Shown: one piece after another, positions 35,703 through 44,474 of the stretch
Layout: every line of letters starts with the position of its first letter
Position numbering within the stretch: the stretch's first letter is position 1
Source of the DNA: Thalassotalea_F euphylliae
Lineage (GTDB): Bacteria; Pseudomonadota; Gammaproteobacteria; Enterobacterales; Alteromonadaceae
Assembly (NCBI RefSeq): GCF_042682785.1
Contig: NZ_JBHUIB010000001.1
Span: forward strand, 186,001-250,000
Direction of reading: 5' to 3'
Length of the DNA stretch: 64,000 bases
The notes under the pieces: model-generated
Seen by the model: the letters and a program-made list of their open reading frames with translations, nothing else
What the model was told of the DNA's origin: nothing
The model's database searches: none
Made by a program: the position numbers and the translations under genes

Positions 35703-38045
35703 ATGATGTTTCCTGTACTCTCAATGTTTAAACCAACGTTCACATCGGTGATTACTTCAGCGCGCAAATCAATACCCAAACCTATGTTAGCAGCATTGTC
35801 GTTTACGATAGCGTTTGTATGTTTGCCGGTAGCACTTGGCTTTTCAAACACTGCGATAGCCAAAGAATATAAAACGACTAATAGCTCACCTAACCTATCA
35901 CCTAACTTAGTGGTAAGTTATAAAGATTTACCTGAAATGCGAACGGCAGTAAAAACACCAGGACGCTTTGCCGATAAATATCACCAGCTAAAAGAAAATA
36001 TTGATCAGCAGCTAACATTGGCGATTGATGTGCCAGTACCTGCTGATGGCGGCGGTGGATACACGCATGAGCGCCACAAAAAGAACTATCAGTTGATGTA
36101 CAACGCGGGTGTGATTTACCAAATTAGCCAAGACAAAAAGTACGCAAATTTCGTGCGTAATATCTTGCTCGACTATGTTGCGCTATATCCAACCATTGGC
36201 CTTCACCCAAAGCGCAAAGTGAAATCACAAAATCCCGGCAAGTTCTTTTGGCAAAGCTTAAACGAGGCTGTTTGGTTGGTATACACCATACAGGCCTATG
36301 ACCTTGTTAGGGACGCATTAACCGAACAAGACATTGCTTCAATTGAAGAAAAGCTCTTAAAGCCAGTCGCTATTTTCTTATCAGAAGGCCAGCCTTCCAC
36401 ATTCAACAAAGTACATAATCATGGCACATGGGCCACCGCAGGAGTCGGCATGGCGGGTTATGTAATGAATGAACCCGAGTGGGTAGAAAAAGCACTCCTA
36501 GATTTAGACAAATCTGGAAAAGGAGGCTTTCTTCGCCAGCTCGATGAACTATTCTCACCACAAGGTTACTACAACGAAGGCCCCTACTATCAGCGCTATG
36601 CGTTAATGCCATTCGTGACCTTCGCAAAAGCAATTGAAAACAATGAGCCTCAGCGCAACATTTTCAAATACCGAGATGGTATCGTGCTCAAAGCTATTAC
36701 CACCACCATTGAACTCAGTTACAACGGCCTGTTCTTTCCTATTAATGACGCCATCAAGTCAAAAGGTATAGACACCATTGAATTGGTGAACGGCGTCACC
36801 GTGGCCTACGGCAGAACAGGCGATACGGGTCTACTAGACATAGCTGGCCAGCAACAGCAAATCATTTTGACGGGTGATGGGCTTAAAGTCGCGAGAGCTT
36901 TAGATGCTGGTTTAGCTACTCCATATCAATATCAATCTGTTGCATTTGGCGACGGCGCTAATGGCAACGAGGGTGCATTAGTCGTTATGCGTCAGCATGA
37001 TAAAAATACGCCAAGCGAACTTGGTCAAACCTTACTTTTTAAACCAGCAGCTCAAGGTTTAGGACATGGTCATTTTGATAAACTGACGTGGCAATTTTAC
37101 GACCAAGGTGCGGAAATAGTCTCTGATTACGGCGCTGCGCGCTTTCTCAACGTAGAGGCTAAATTTGGTGGTCGCTACTTACCTGAAAATAACTCGTACG
37201 CCAAACAAACGGTCGCACACAATACTGTCGTGGTTGACGAAACTAGCCACTTTAACGCCAAAGTAAAAGTAGGCAATGCCAACCACCCAGAGTTACTGTT
37301 TTATGAGAACAATAAACATGGTTCAGTGTCTTCAGCGACAATAAACACAGCCTATGACGGTGTTACGCTTACGCGCACAGTCGCGCTTGTTCAGCTACCC
37401 ACTGACTCAAAAGCCGTAAATACCCCAATTGCGTTAGACATTTTTGCCGTATCAAGCAGCGAAACACATCAGTATGACTTACCACTGCACTACCAAGGTC
37501 AGCTCATTGAAAGCAACTTTGAGCGTGACGCGTTTACACAGCAATTAAGCGCGCTTGGCAATAACAATGGCTATCAACATCTATGGCTTACCGCCAACGC
37601 GACACCTGCAAAAGGTATTGCACAAATCACTTGGCTCAATGATAACGGACGATTTTACACGCAAACCAGTTCGGTAGACGGAGACACGGAAGTCCTTTTT
37701 ACGCGCATTGGCGCTAACGATCCAGAATTTAACCTACGCAACGAATCTGCTTTTATTTACCGTAAAAAAGCGTCGAAGAATCATAAATTTGTTAGTGTTT
37801 TAGAACCGCATGGGCAATATAACCCGGCAAAAGAATTTACCTTGTCAGCTCAATCAAACGTGAAGTCGCTTAAGTATAAAGTGGTAGACACAATCGATAT
37901 TGTCGAGCTGGTATTGAAGAACAATAGTCGTTACTTGTTGGCAATAAATAACGCTACCGACAAGAGCGGCACATTTACCTACGACAACAAAAATTATTCG
38001 TTTGATGGTCGTATGACGATCATACAAATTGAAAACCAGGATTAA
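35703..38045 (+). CDS. Oligoalginate lyase, PL17 family (heparinase II/III-like)
   Basis: A lyase of about 780 residues. A hydrophobic export signal lies about 28 residues in (MLAALSFTIAFVCLPVALGF), so a later start (ATG 35784) is possible. I give the ATG at 35703, close to AAGG. The alpha-toroid domain carries the catalytic Asn-His pair (KVHNHGTWATAG) and Tyr (EGPYYQRYA), and the beta-sandwich domain follows, with GHGHFDKLTWQFYDQGAEIV and NNSYAKQTVAHNTVVVDE. PL17 enzymes are exolytic and release unsaturated monouronate, which opens to DEH. It completes depolymerisation before import by the MFS carrier. It follows the PL6 gene by 6 bases and precedes kdgF by 14. Confidence 0.93.
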   Translation: MMFPVLSMFKPTFTSVITSARKSIPKPMLAALSFTIAFVCLPVALGFSNTAIAKEYKTTNSSPNLSPNLVVSYKDLPEMRTAVKTPGRFADKYHQLKENIDQQLTLAIDVPVPADGGGGYTHERHKKNYQLMYNAGVIYQISQDKKYANFVRNILLDYVALYPTIGLHPKRKVKSQNPGKFFWQSLNEAVWLVYTIQAYDLVRDALTEQDIASIEEKLLKPVAIFLSEGQPSTFNKVHNHGTWATAGVGMAGYVMNEPEWVEKALLDLDKSGKGGFLRQLDELFSPQGYYNEGPYYQRYALMPFVTFAKAIENNEPQRNIFKYRDGIVLKAITTTIELSYNGLFFPINDAIKSKGIDTIELVNGVTVAYGRTGDTGLLDIAGQQQQIILTGDGLKVARALDAGLATPYQYQSVAFGDGANGNEGALVVMRQHDKNTPSELGQTLLFKPAAQGLGHGHFDKLTWQFYDQGAEIVSDYGAARFLNVEAKFGGRYLPENNSYAKQTVAHNTVVVDETSHFNAKVKVGNANHPELLFYENNKHGSVSSATINTAYDGVTLTRTVALVQLPTDSKAVNTPIALDIFAVSSSETHQYDLPLHYQGQLIESNFERDAFTQQLSALGNNNGYQHLWLTANATPAKGIAQITWLNDNGRFYTQTSSVDGDTEVLFTRIGANDPEFNLRNESAFIYRKKASKNHKFVSVLEPHGQYNPAKEFTLSAQSNVKSLKYKVVDTIDIVELVLKNNSRYLLAINNATDKSGTFTYDNKNYSFDGRMTIIQIENQD

Positions 38046-38059
38046 AACGAGGATTCATC

Positions 38060-38401
38060 ATGAGCGAAAGTGCGCACTTTACCTTTGGTAACGAAGCTGA
38101 AATAGAAGATCTTGGCGGCGGTTTAAAACGTCAAATGCTGGGCTACAACCATGAACTCATGGCGGTAAAAATCTGGTTCGATGAAGGTATTACCGCTTAT
38201 ACCCACTCGCATCGTCACTCTCAGGTGACTTATGTAGTAGAAGGTGAATTCCACTTCATGATTGCCGGCGTCACAAAAGTACTTAAAGCAGGTGACAGTT
38301 GCTACATTCCGCCACACGCTGAACACGGCGCGACATCACCAACAGGTGGTATTTTAATTGATACCTTCAGCCCTGCGCGTGAAGATTTTTTAGAGGAGTA
38401 A
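38060..38401 (+). CDS. kdgF: Cupin KdgF, unsaturated uronate ring-opening
   Basis: A 113-residue single-domain cupin. The metal-binding His cluster is TYAHSHRHSQ-like (AYTHSHRHSQVTYVVEGEFH) and the second motif is YIPPHAEHGA. KdgF speeds conversion of the 4,5-unsaturated uronates released by alginate or pectin lyases into the linear keto form used by the reductase. It sits in the order PL6, PL17, kdgF, transporter, with 14 bases to the lyase and 7 to the transporter, so it is clearly within one operon. No signal peptide, so cytoplasmic action is expected. That raises the question of whether unsaturated monomers enter the cell unopened. Confidence 0.92.
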   Translation: MSESAHFTFGNEAEIEDLGGGLKRQMLGYNHELMAVKIWFDEGITAYTHSHRHSQVTYVVEGEFHFMIAGVTKVLKAGDSCYIPPHAEHGATSPTGGILIDTFSPAREDFLEE

Positions 38402-38408
38402 CAGGCTC

Positions 38409-39749
38409 ATGCAAGTAAAAGGTTTACGTTGGTGGGTCATCGCACTGATCGCACTCGCTACCATTATCAACTATATCGACCGTCAAGCGCTCAGCGTATT
38501 GTGGCCAGATATTGTCGAAGACTTATTCCCTGATGAATCAGCGCTTGAGCGCAAGCAAATCTATGCCAACATTTCGATTGTCTTCGTATTCGCCTATGCG
38601 TTTGGCCAAGCGATTTTCGGTAAGATTTTCGACTGGATAGGCACACGACTTGGTTTCGTGTTATCCATTGGTGTTTGGTCACTAGCGACGGTTGCTCATG
38701 CCTTTGCTCAAGGGGTTTTAAGCTTTAGCATTTTCCGCGCTATTTTGGGTGTTGCCGAAGCAGGTAACTGGCCTGGCGCAACCAAAGGTAATGCCGAGTG
38801 GTTCCCAACAAAAGAACGCGCGCTTGCGCAAGGTATTTTTAATTCTGGTGCAGCTATTGGCGGTATCGTTGCAATTCCGCTTATCGCTTTCTTAACGGTT
38901 TATTTCAGCTGGCAAATGGTATTTGTTGTTGTCGGTCTTGTCGGTCTTTTATGGCTAATTCCTTGGTTAGTCTTGGTTAAGGCGCCACCGGGTTCACACC
39001 CTTGGATCACTGAAGAAGAAAAGCAGTACATCTTAACAGGTCAAAAGCGCACTGATGATGAAGATCCTTCTAAAGAAGAAGAGGAATACAACCCATCAAC
39101 TGGCGAGCTACTGTCACGTAAGCAAAGCTGGGGCGTTATCATTGCGTCTGCCGCAATCGACCCTATTTGGTGGCTGTTCGTTTTCTGGATTCCTATCTAC
39201 CTAAACGAAGTATATGCAATGGATGTTAAATCTATTGGTATTTACGGTTGGGTACCGTATGTGGGTGCCATGTTTGGCGCGTGGTTTGGCGGCCTACTCG
39301 CACAAAACCGAATAAAAGCGGGTTGGGATACTAACAAAACACGGAAATTTGTTATCTCACTAGGCTGTCTAATTATGCTACCTGCCCTACTTTCAATGGC
39401 AAACCCAGGTGGCCCTACAACAGCAGTATTGATCATGGCCGTTATCCTATTTGGTTTCCAAACGGCTATCGGTAACGTGCAAACACTACCAAGTGATTTA
39501 CTCGGCAAAAAAGCCGTAGGAACTCTTGCAGGCTTTGCTGGTATGGCGGCAAAACTAGGTGCTGTTGGCCTAACCTCTCTGGTACCTTGGCTAACCGCTG
39601 ATGGTAACTATACGCCAGCGTTTGTTATCGGCGCATCACTTGCGATTATTGCTATGGCAGCAGTTTGGTTGTTGATTCCAAAAGTTGAGCCACTCAAGTC
39701 GGTGCACACTGCCAGCTCAAGCAATAACACTCCAAAGGCAGCAGAGTAG
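38409..39749 (+). CDS. MFS transporter for unsaturated uronate/DEH
   Basis: A 446-residue major-facilitator protein with about 12 membrane helices. It starts WWVIALIALATIINYIDRQA, the hallmark of the anion:cation/hexuronate symporter (ACS, ExuT-like) subfamily. A motif of FGKIFDWIGTRLGFVLSIG follows the second helix, and EAGNWPGATKGNAEWFP the fourth. A charged cytoplasmic loop in the middle (RTDDEDPSKEEEEYNP) is larger than usual. It should take monouronates (DEH) across the inner membrane with protons or sodium. It lies between kdgF and kdgK and is co-transcribed with them. Confidence 0.9.
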   Translation: MQVKGLRWWVIALIALATIINYIDRQALSVLWPDIVEDLFPDESALERKQIYANISIVFVFAYAFGQAIFGKIFDWIGTRLGFVLSIGVWSLATVAHAFAQGVLSFSIFRAILGVAEAGNWPGATKGNAEWFPTKERALAQGIFNSGAAIGGIVAIPLIAFLTVYFSWQMVFVVVGLVGLLWLIPWLVLVKAPPGSHPWITEEEKQYILTGQKRTDDEDPSKEEEEYNPSTGELLSRKQSWGVIIASAAIDPIWWLFVFWIPIYLNEVYAMDVKSIGIYGWVPYVGAMFGAWFGGLLAQNRIKAGWDTNKTRKFVISLGCLIMLPALLSMANPGGPTTAVLIMAVILFGFQTAIGNVQTLPSDLLGKKAVGTLAGFAGMAAKLGAVGLTSLVPWLTADGNYTPAFVIGASLAIIAMAAVWLLIPKVEPLKSVHTASSSNNTPKAAE

Positions 39750-39765
39750 ATAACAAGGTAACGTA

Positions 39766-40728
39766 ATGAAAAACATCTATTTACTCGGTGAATGTATGGT
39801 TGAATTGATGACAGCACCCGCTCAAACCGAGCAGGCGCCGTCATCAGCGCCAAAAGACTTAAAGCAGTCATTTGCTGGTGATGTATTTAATACCGCTGTT
39901 TACCTTAAACGTCTATTCAAAGACACCCAAGTGAACATGGTCACAGCGGTGGGTAACGACCAATTCAGTGACGACATGGTCTCATTTTTTGAAGCAGAGC
40001 ATTTAGGCACTGATTTCGTTTTCCGCTCTGAAGACAAAATTCCCGGCTTATATGCTATTCAACTTGATGAACATGGTGAGCGAAGCTTTACTTATTGGCG
40101 CAATAATTCTGCCGCGCGCACCATTATGAGTTTCATCAACGATGACACTATCTCAACGTTGAGTGAAGGCGATATTTTCTTCTTTAGCGGAATTTCACTT
40201 GGTGTTGTGCTGCCAGAAGATCGTGAAAAATTCTGGTGCTTTATCAGTAAGCTGAAAGTGGCTGGGGTAAAAATAGCGTTCGATTTAAACTATCGCCACC
40301 AACTGTGGGCAAGCAAACAAGAAGCGCGCGAGCAGTTTTCAATCGCCTTCAAAGCAGCCGATATTTTACTGCCTGGCGTTGACGACTTTGCCGCTATTTT
40401 TGAACTCGATACAGTTGAAGCCATTATTGATTACTTTAACCAATATGAATATCAAGAGCTGATCATTAAAAACGGTGAGCAAAACGTTTACTGCTTGTCA
40501 CAAACGGCATCAGATAAAAAACAAGACATCGTTGATGTCACGCCTGTTGAACACGTGGTTGACACAACATCTGCTGGAGACTCTTTCAACGGCGGTTACT
40601 TAGGCGCGCGTATGGCGGGTCATTCCATTTCTCAATCTGTTGAGTTAGCAAACCAAGTCGCTGGCTTTGTGATTCAACATAAAGGTGCGATTGTAGATAA
40701 GTCCGCATTCTCATCTCGTTTTAACTGA
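39766..40728 (+). CDS. kdgK: 2-keto-3-deoxygluconate kinase
   Basis: A 320-residue PfkB-family kinase. Visible motifs are the N-terminal GECMVELM, the conserved substrate region SFAGDVFNTAVYLKR, FDLNYRHQLW, and the catalytic DTTSAGDSFNGGYLG with the anion hole and base Asp. It phosphorylates KDG to KDPG with ATP in the cytoplasm. The substrate is assigned from family resemblance and from the aldolase gene that follows. The gene is 16 bases after the MFS transporter and 69 before eda, with a small hairpin (GGTAGGGATAGC / GCTATACCTGCC) in that gap. Confidence 0.92.
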   Translation: MKNIYLLGECMVELMTAPAQTEQAPSSAPKDLKQSFAGDVFNTAVYLKRLFKDTQVNMVTAVGNDQFSDDMVSFFEAEHLGTDFVFRSEDKIPGLYAIQLDEHGERSFTYWRNNSAARTIMSFINDDTISTLSEGDIFFFSGISLGVVLPEDREKFWCFISKLKVAGVKIAFDLNYRHQLWASKQEAREQFSIAFKAADILLPGVDDFAAIFELDTVEAIIDYFNQYEYQELIIKNGEQNVYCLSQTASDKKQDIVDVTPVEHVVDTTSAGDSFNGGYLGARMAGHSISQSVELANQVAGFVIQHKGAIVDKSAFSSRFN

Positions 40729-40797
40729 TAACCAGTGGTAGGGATAGCAGTTATAGCTATACCTGCCTTAGGTTGAATACTTTTTAGGATTAACACC

Positions 40798-41415
40798 ATG
40801 ACTTCCTTTTCATCTTTGATGGGAAACCAAACTTTATTACCTATTATTCAAGCCGACAAACCAGAAGAAGGCGTAGCTATAGCAAAAGCGATGGCCGAAG
40901 CTGGCCTGAACCTCGTTGAAGTTGTACTGCGTACTGAAGCTTCTCTAGAAGCATTAAGTGCAATCAAAGCCGCTTTACCAGATCTTATTGTTGGTGCAGG
41001 TACAGTGACCAATGAAAAGTTATTAAAGCAAGCTATTGATGCAGGTGCAGATTTCATCATTACTCCAGCAGTGTCAGAAGGCCTACTTGCTAAGCTTGCT
41101 GATTGCGGTTTACCGGTGTTACCTGGCGTATCAAATACAGGAGAAATTCTGATGGCGCGCGAGTTTGGCTATCAAGAATTGAAACTCTTTCCTGCAGCTT
41201 TATCTGGCGGTGCAAAGTTTTTGTCATCAATTTCGTCTATATTTCAAGATATAAGCTTTTGTCCAACGGGTGGTGTTACAGCCGACAATAAAGTGGATTA
41301 CTTATCCTTGAATAACGTGTTTGCTGTTGGTGGCACTTGGGTGGCGAAGAAGGAATGGGTAGCAGCCGAAAATTGGCAAGCTATCACAGACGCTTGCATT
41401 GCTGGCAATGCATAG
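40798..41415 (+). CDS. eda: KDPG aldolase (2-keto-3-deoxy-6-phosphogluconate aldolase)
   Basis: A 205-residue class I aldolase. It has the TIM-barrel motifs EVVLRTEASLEAL, VGAGTVTNEK, ITPAVSEGL, and the Schiff-base lysine block ELKLFPAALSGGAKFLSS, followed by FCPTGGVT and the phosphate-binding GGTWVAKKE. It splits KDPG to pyruvate and glyceraldehyde-3-phosphate, the last step of the alginate route. Length and motifs match the E. coli Eda type. It follows kdgK and precedes the class II fructose-bisphosphate aldolase by 44 bases. Confidence 0.95.
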   Translation: MTSFSSLMGNQTLLPIIQADKPEEGVAIAKAMAEAGLNLVEVVLRTEASLEALSAIKAALPDLIVGAGTVTNEKLLKQAIDAGADFIITPAVSEGLLAKLADCGLPVLPGVSNTGEILMAREFGYQELKLFPAALSGGAKFLSSISSIFQDISFCPTGGVTADNKVDYLSLNNVFAVGGTWVAKKEWVAAENWQAITDACIAGNA

Positions 41416-41459
41416 CGCTGTGCAAAGATAAAGACATTGTAAATCAATAGGAAACCACT

Positions 41460-42521
41460 ATGAGTTTTGCTCCAGGTGTTGTCACGGGTTCTGACGTTCA
41501 AGCTGTTTTTGCAAAAGCAAAAGCAGAACAATATGCCTTACCAGCGGTTAATGTTGTTGGTACTTCTTCAATTAACGCGTGTTTAGAAGCAGCGGCCAAT
41601 GCTAAATCACCAGTAATTATTCAATTGTCACACGGTGGCGCTAGTTTTTTTGTCGGCAAAGGGTTAAAACTTGATGGACATCAAGCCCCTGTTCAGGGTG
41701 CGATTGCTGCCGCAAAGTATGTGCAACAAATGGCAGAGTTTTACGGGGTTACCGTACTGCTTCACACAGACCATGCGGCGCGTAACCTTTTGCCATGGAT
41801 AGATGGCCTACTCGACGCTTCTGAAGAACATTTCAAAGCGACAGGAAAGCCGCTATTTAGTTCGCATATGATAGACCTATCTGCTGAACCGCTTGAGGAA
41901 AACATTGCTACCTGCGCAGAGTACCTAAAACGCATGAAGCCTCTTGGTATGACGCTAGAGATAGAGCTAGGTTGTACGGGCGGTGAAGAAGATGGTGTTG
42001 ATAATAGCCACTTAGATAACTCTGCCTTGTACACGCAGCCAGAAGACGTCTCATATGCTTACGAAACTTTAAACGCTATTAGCCCTCAGTTCACGGTTGC
42101 CGCATCATTTGGTAATGTTCACGGCGTATACAAGCCAGGCAACGTGGTACTTACCCCCATGATTTTAAAGAACTCGCAAGCTTATGTTGCTGACAAGTTT
42201 GACTTGGATGCGCAGCCTCTGGATTTTGTTTTTCATGGCGGTTCGGGTTCAGAACTCAGTGATATTCGCGAAGCTATTAGTTATGGCGTAATCAAAATGA
42301 ACATTGATACCGACACTCAATGGGCAACGTTTGACGGCGTTAAGAACTACTATGAAGACAAACGCGACTACTTACAGGGGCAAATTGGTAACCCAGACGG
42401 CCCAGAAAAGCCTAACAAGAAGTTTTATGACCCGCGTGTATGGTTAAGAAAAGGTGAAGAAAGCATGGTTACTCGCCTTGAGCAGTGTTTCTCAGACCTA
42501 AACTGCGTGAATCGCAATTAA
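41460..42521 (+). CDS. fba: Class II fructose-bisphosphate aldolase
   Basis: A 353-residue zinc-dependent aldolase of the class IIA (E. coli FbaA) type. Zinc and substrate motifs are LLHTDHAARN, EIELGCTGGEEDGVDN, SFGNVHGVYKPGNV and FHGGSGSELSDI, followed by MNIDTDTQWATFDG. It interconverts fructose-1,6-bisphosphate and two triose phosphates. Placed at the end of the alginate operon it can take glyceraldehyde-3-phosphate from KDPG cleavage into gluconeogenesis, a sensible need on a uronate diet (inference). A strong terminator follows. Confidence 0.93.
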   Translation: MSFAPGVVTGSDVQAVFAKAKAEQYALPAVNVVGTSSINACLEAAANAKSPVIIQLSHGGASFFVGKGLKLDGHQAPVQGAIAAAKYVQQMAEFYGVTVLLHTDHAARNLLPWIDGLLDASEEHFKATGKPLFSSHMIDLSAEPLEENIATCAEYLKRMKPLGMTLEIELGCTGGEEDGVDNSHLDNSALYTQPEDVSYAYETLNAISPQFTVAASFGNVHGVYKPGNVVLTPMILKNSQAYVADKFDLDAQPLDFVFHGGSGSELSDIREAISYGVIKMNIDTDTQWATFDGVKNYYEDKRDYLQGQIGNPDGPEKPNKKFYDPRVWLRKGEESMVTRLEQCFSDLNCVNRN

Positions 42522-42546
42522 CACTTTTCTGATCAACAATAAAAGA

Positions 42547-42580
42547 AAAAGGCAGCAAAGATAACTTTGCTGCCTTTTTT
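42547..42580 (+). terminator. Terminator of alginate catabolic operon
   Basis: A 10-bp stem GGCAGCAAAG / CTTTGCTGCC with loop ATAA and six Ts. An A-run on the other side lets it serve trmB on the minus strand too. Confidence 0.92.
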
Positions 42581-42638
42581 GTATAACCTTTTCTGGTGTT
42601 TATCGCTAGGCATGTGCTAACGAATCATCTACCCCAGA

Positions 42639-43364
42639 CTAGCTTTGCTTTTCGAACTGTAAATCCCAAACGCCATGACCTAAACGTTGGCCGCGATTTT
42701 CAAACTTAGTCAGTGGTCTTGAATCTGGACGCGGGACATAATCATTTGTGTCTGACAAATTCTTAAAACCAGGCGCTGTTTGCATATCTTCAAGCATACA
42801 TTCAGCATAGTTTTCCCAGTCAGTCGCCATGTGGAATACACCACCTACTTTTAGCTTTTGACGAATTGACTCAATAAACTCCGGTTTAACAATACGACGT
42901 TTGTGATGCTTTTTCTTATGCCACGGATCTGGGAAGAAAAGTTGCACCGTCGTTAAACTGCCATCTGGAATACAATCCGCTAAAATTTCAATCGCATCGT
43001 GCTCATACACACGTAAATTACTGACTTCTTCAGTAACCGCTGTTGCGATGCATGCACCTACGCCTGGACGGTGCACCTCTACGCCAATGTAGTTAAGCTC
43101 AGGAGCATTTTTTGCCATTTCGACTAATGACTTACCCATGCCAAAACCAATCTCTAACACCATAGGATTGTTATTACCGAACACTTTCTCCACGTCAACA
43201 ATGCCGTCTTCGTGGTTTAAGCCCATATCTTTCCAATGATTTTCAAGCGCATGTGCTTGCCCTTTAGTCAGGCGGCCTTCACGTTTTACAAAGCTACGTA
43301 CTGTGCGAATGTACTTGCCTTCTTCCTTGGCTTGTTCAATGGTTTTATGCGTTCTTTCGGTCAT
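42639..43364 (-). CDS. trmB: tRNA (guanine-N7-)-methyltransferase
   Basis: A 241-residue SAM-dependent enzyme that makes m7G46 in tRNA variable loops. Motifs are VLEIGFGMGKSLVEMA (SAM binding), YIGVEVHRPGVGACI, and FFPDPWHKKKHHKRRIV, the TrmB signature, followed by ATDWENYAECML and SRPLTKFENRGQRLGHGVWD at the C-terminus. In E. coli trmB lies next to yggL and mutY; here the same neighbours are present with one acetyltransferase gene inserted. Confidence 0.96.
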   Translation of the reverse strand: MTERTHKTIEQAKEEGKYIRTVRSFVKREGRLTKGQAHALENHWKDMGLNHEDGIVDVEKVFGNNNPMVLEIGFGMGKSLVEMAKNAPELNYIGVEVHRPGVGACIATAVTEEVSNLRVYEHDAIEILADCIPDGSLTTVQLFFPDPWHKKKHHKRRIVKPEFIESIRQKLKVGGVFHMATDWENYAECMLEDMQTAPGFKNLSDTNDYVPRPDSRPLTKFENRGQRLGHGVWDLQFEKQS

Positions 43365-43459
43365 AATCTCATGGTCTCAATTTTGCGGCCGCGTATTATC
43401 GTATTTTAGCGGTTTAAACTCAAGCCACCTAACCTAGCGTGTTAGATAAACAAACGCGC

Positions 43460-44005
43460 TTACAATTCAATTTGGTAGGTCAACAATGCCTTACTGCGCA
43501 TATTAGCCAGTTTAGCGTTCGGCTCTACCGCAATAAGTTTAGCGCCTGCTTTTTCTGCCACACGTTGACTCGCCTTATTTTCAGCAAATACGTCTAGCTT
43601 GATATGCGCTACTTGTTTACTTTTAAGTTCAGTAATCAAGGCTTGAATAGCACTGCTTACAATGCCCTTACCCTGTTCTTGGGGAGATACCCAGTAGCCA
43701 AGTTCAGCGCAATTTGATGTTTCGTTAATAGTTTTGACACCAAATACGCCTGCCGTTCTGTTTTGGATGACTATTTTATACCAGTGGGGATTAGGTAATT
43801 CAGACGTTAACCGCTGTTCGATATAACGTCGAGTTGTGGCGAGGTTATTAACACTATCAACCCAATAGAGATATTTAGCTAGCTCAGCGCGATGTCGTTG
43901 CACCAGTTGCCATATATCGCCAGCGTCATCTAGCTGCAAAAGCTGCAATGAAAGCGATGGCGATATATCGATATGCGACCGAAGTTCGATAACTACGCCC
44001 ACCAA
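43460..44005 (-). CDS. GNAT-family N-acetyltransferase (RimJ/RimL-like)
   Basis: An acetyltransferase of about 180 residues. GNAT motifs are VFGVKTINETSNCAELGYWV, then SPQEQGKGIVSSAIQALI (acetyl-CoA P-loop) and LDVFAENKASQRVAEKAGAK. The RimJ/RimL branch acetylates ribosomal proteins or small amines, and the target here is unknown. The frame has no ATG near its start: it opens TTG (44005) then GTG (44002), both overlapping the last codons of yggL, so translation is probably coupled to yggL. The exact start is uncertain. It interrupts the otherwise conserved yggL-trmB pair. Confidence 0.8.
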   Translation of the reverse strand: MVGVVIELRSHIDISPSLSLQLLQLDDAGDIWQLVQRHRAELAKYLYWVDSVNNLATTRRYIEQRLTSELPNPHWYKIVIQNRTAGVFGVKTINETSNCAELGYWVSPQEQGKGIVSSAIQALITELKSKQVAHIKLDVFAENKASQRVAEKAGAKLIAVEPNAKLANMRSKALLTYQIEL

Positions 44006-44328
44006 ACATCATAAAGTTCACTAACTGCTACTGCTGTAGCACCGTTTGCGTTTAACCACTGTTCAACGGCTTTACGGTGTTCGTCTGTGCACTTACCGAG
44101 CTTTTGTGTACAAATCAAACCGTGCCACAACGTGTCACCTTCACCACCGTAACCTAAAGCATTTGGTTCAATAACTTCATCAAAAAAACGAGTAACAAAG
44201 TTGTCAACGTCTTCATCCGTTGATTCTTTTGGTAGTTGCCAAGCAACATCAAAGCCGAGCTCTTGGAATTCTTCTACACGTAACTTTTTGCGAATACGGC
44301 GTGAACGATTTTTTGCATTTATTTTCAT
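43993..44328 (-). CDS. yggL: YggL (DUF469) ribosome-associated protein
   Basis: A 111-residue protein matching E. coli YggL along its length: AKNRSRRIRKKLRVEEFQEL, then GFDVAWQLP, VIEPNALGYGGEG, GLICTQKLGKCTDEHRKAV and the end SELYDVWWA. YggL is reported to bind the 50S ribosomal subunit. The ATG at 44328 has GGAA 8 bases upstream and is preferred to the TTG four codons earlier. Its end overlaps the start of the acetyltransferase gene. It is divergent from mutY. Confidence 0.92.
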   Translation of the reverse strand: MKINAKNRSRRIRKKLRVEEFQELGFDVAWQLPKESTDEDVDNFVTRFFDEVIEPNALGYGGEGDTLWHGLICTQKLGKCTDEHRKAVEQWLNANGATAVAVSELYDVWWA

Positions 44329-44474
44329 GGTATTTTCCAATATGGATATCCAATAATTTAGCGAGAGGATAGAGGCTTATCCATGATTTGCCAAGAAAAT
44401 ATGATCTACAAATCACGAGTTATTGTATTTTGTCACTTACCTCACTCTTAAGATTTAGCTACACTGTCGCCGCT

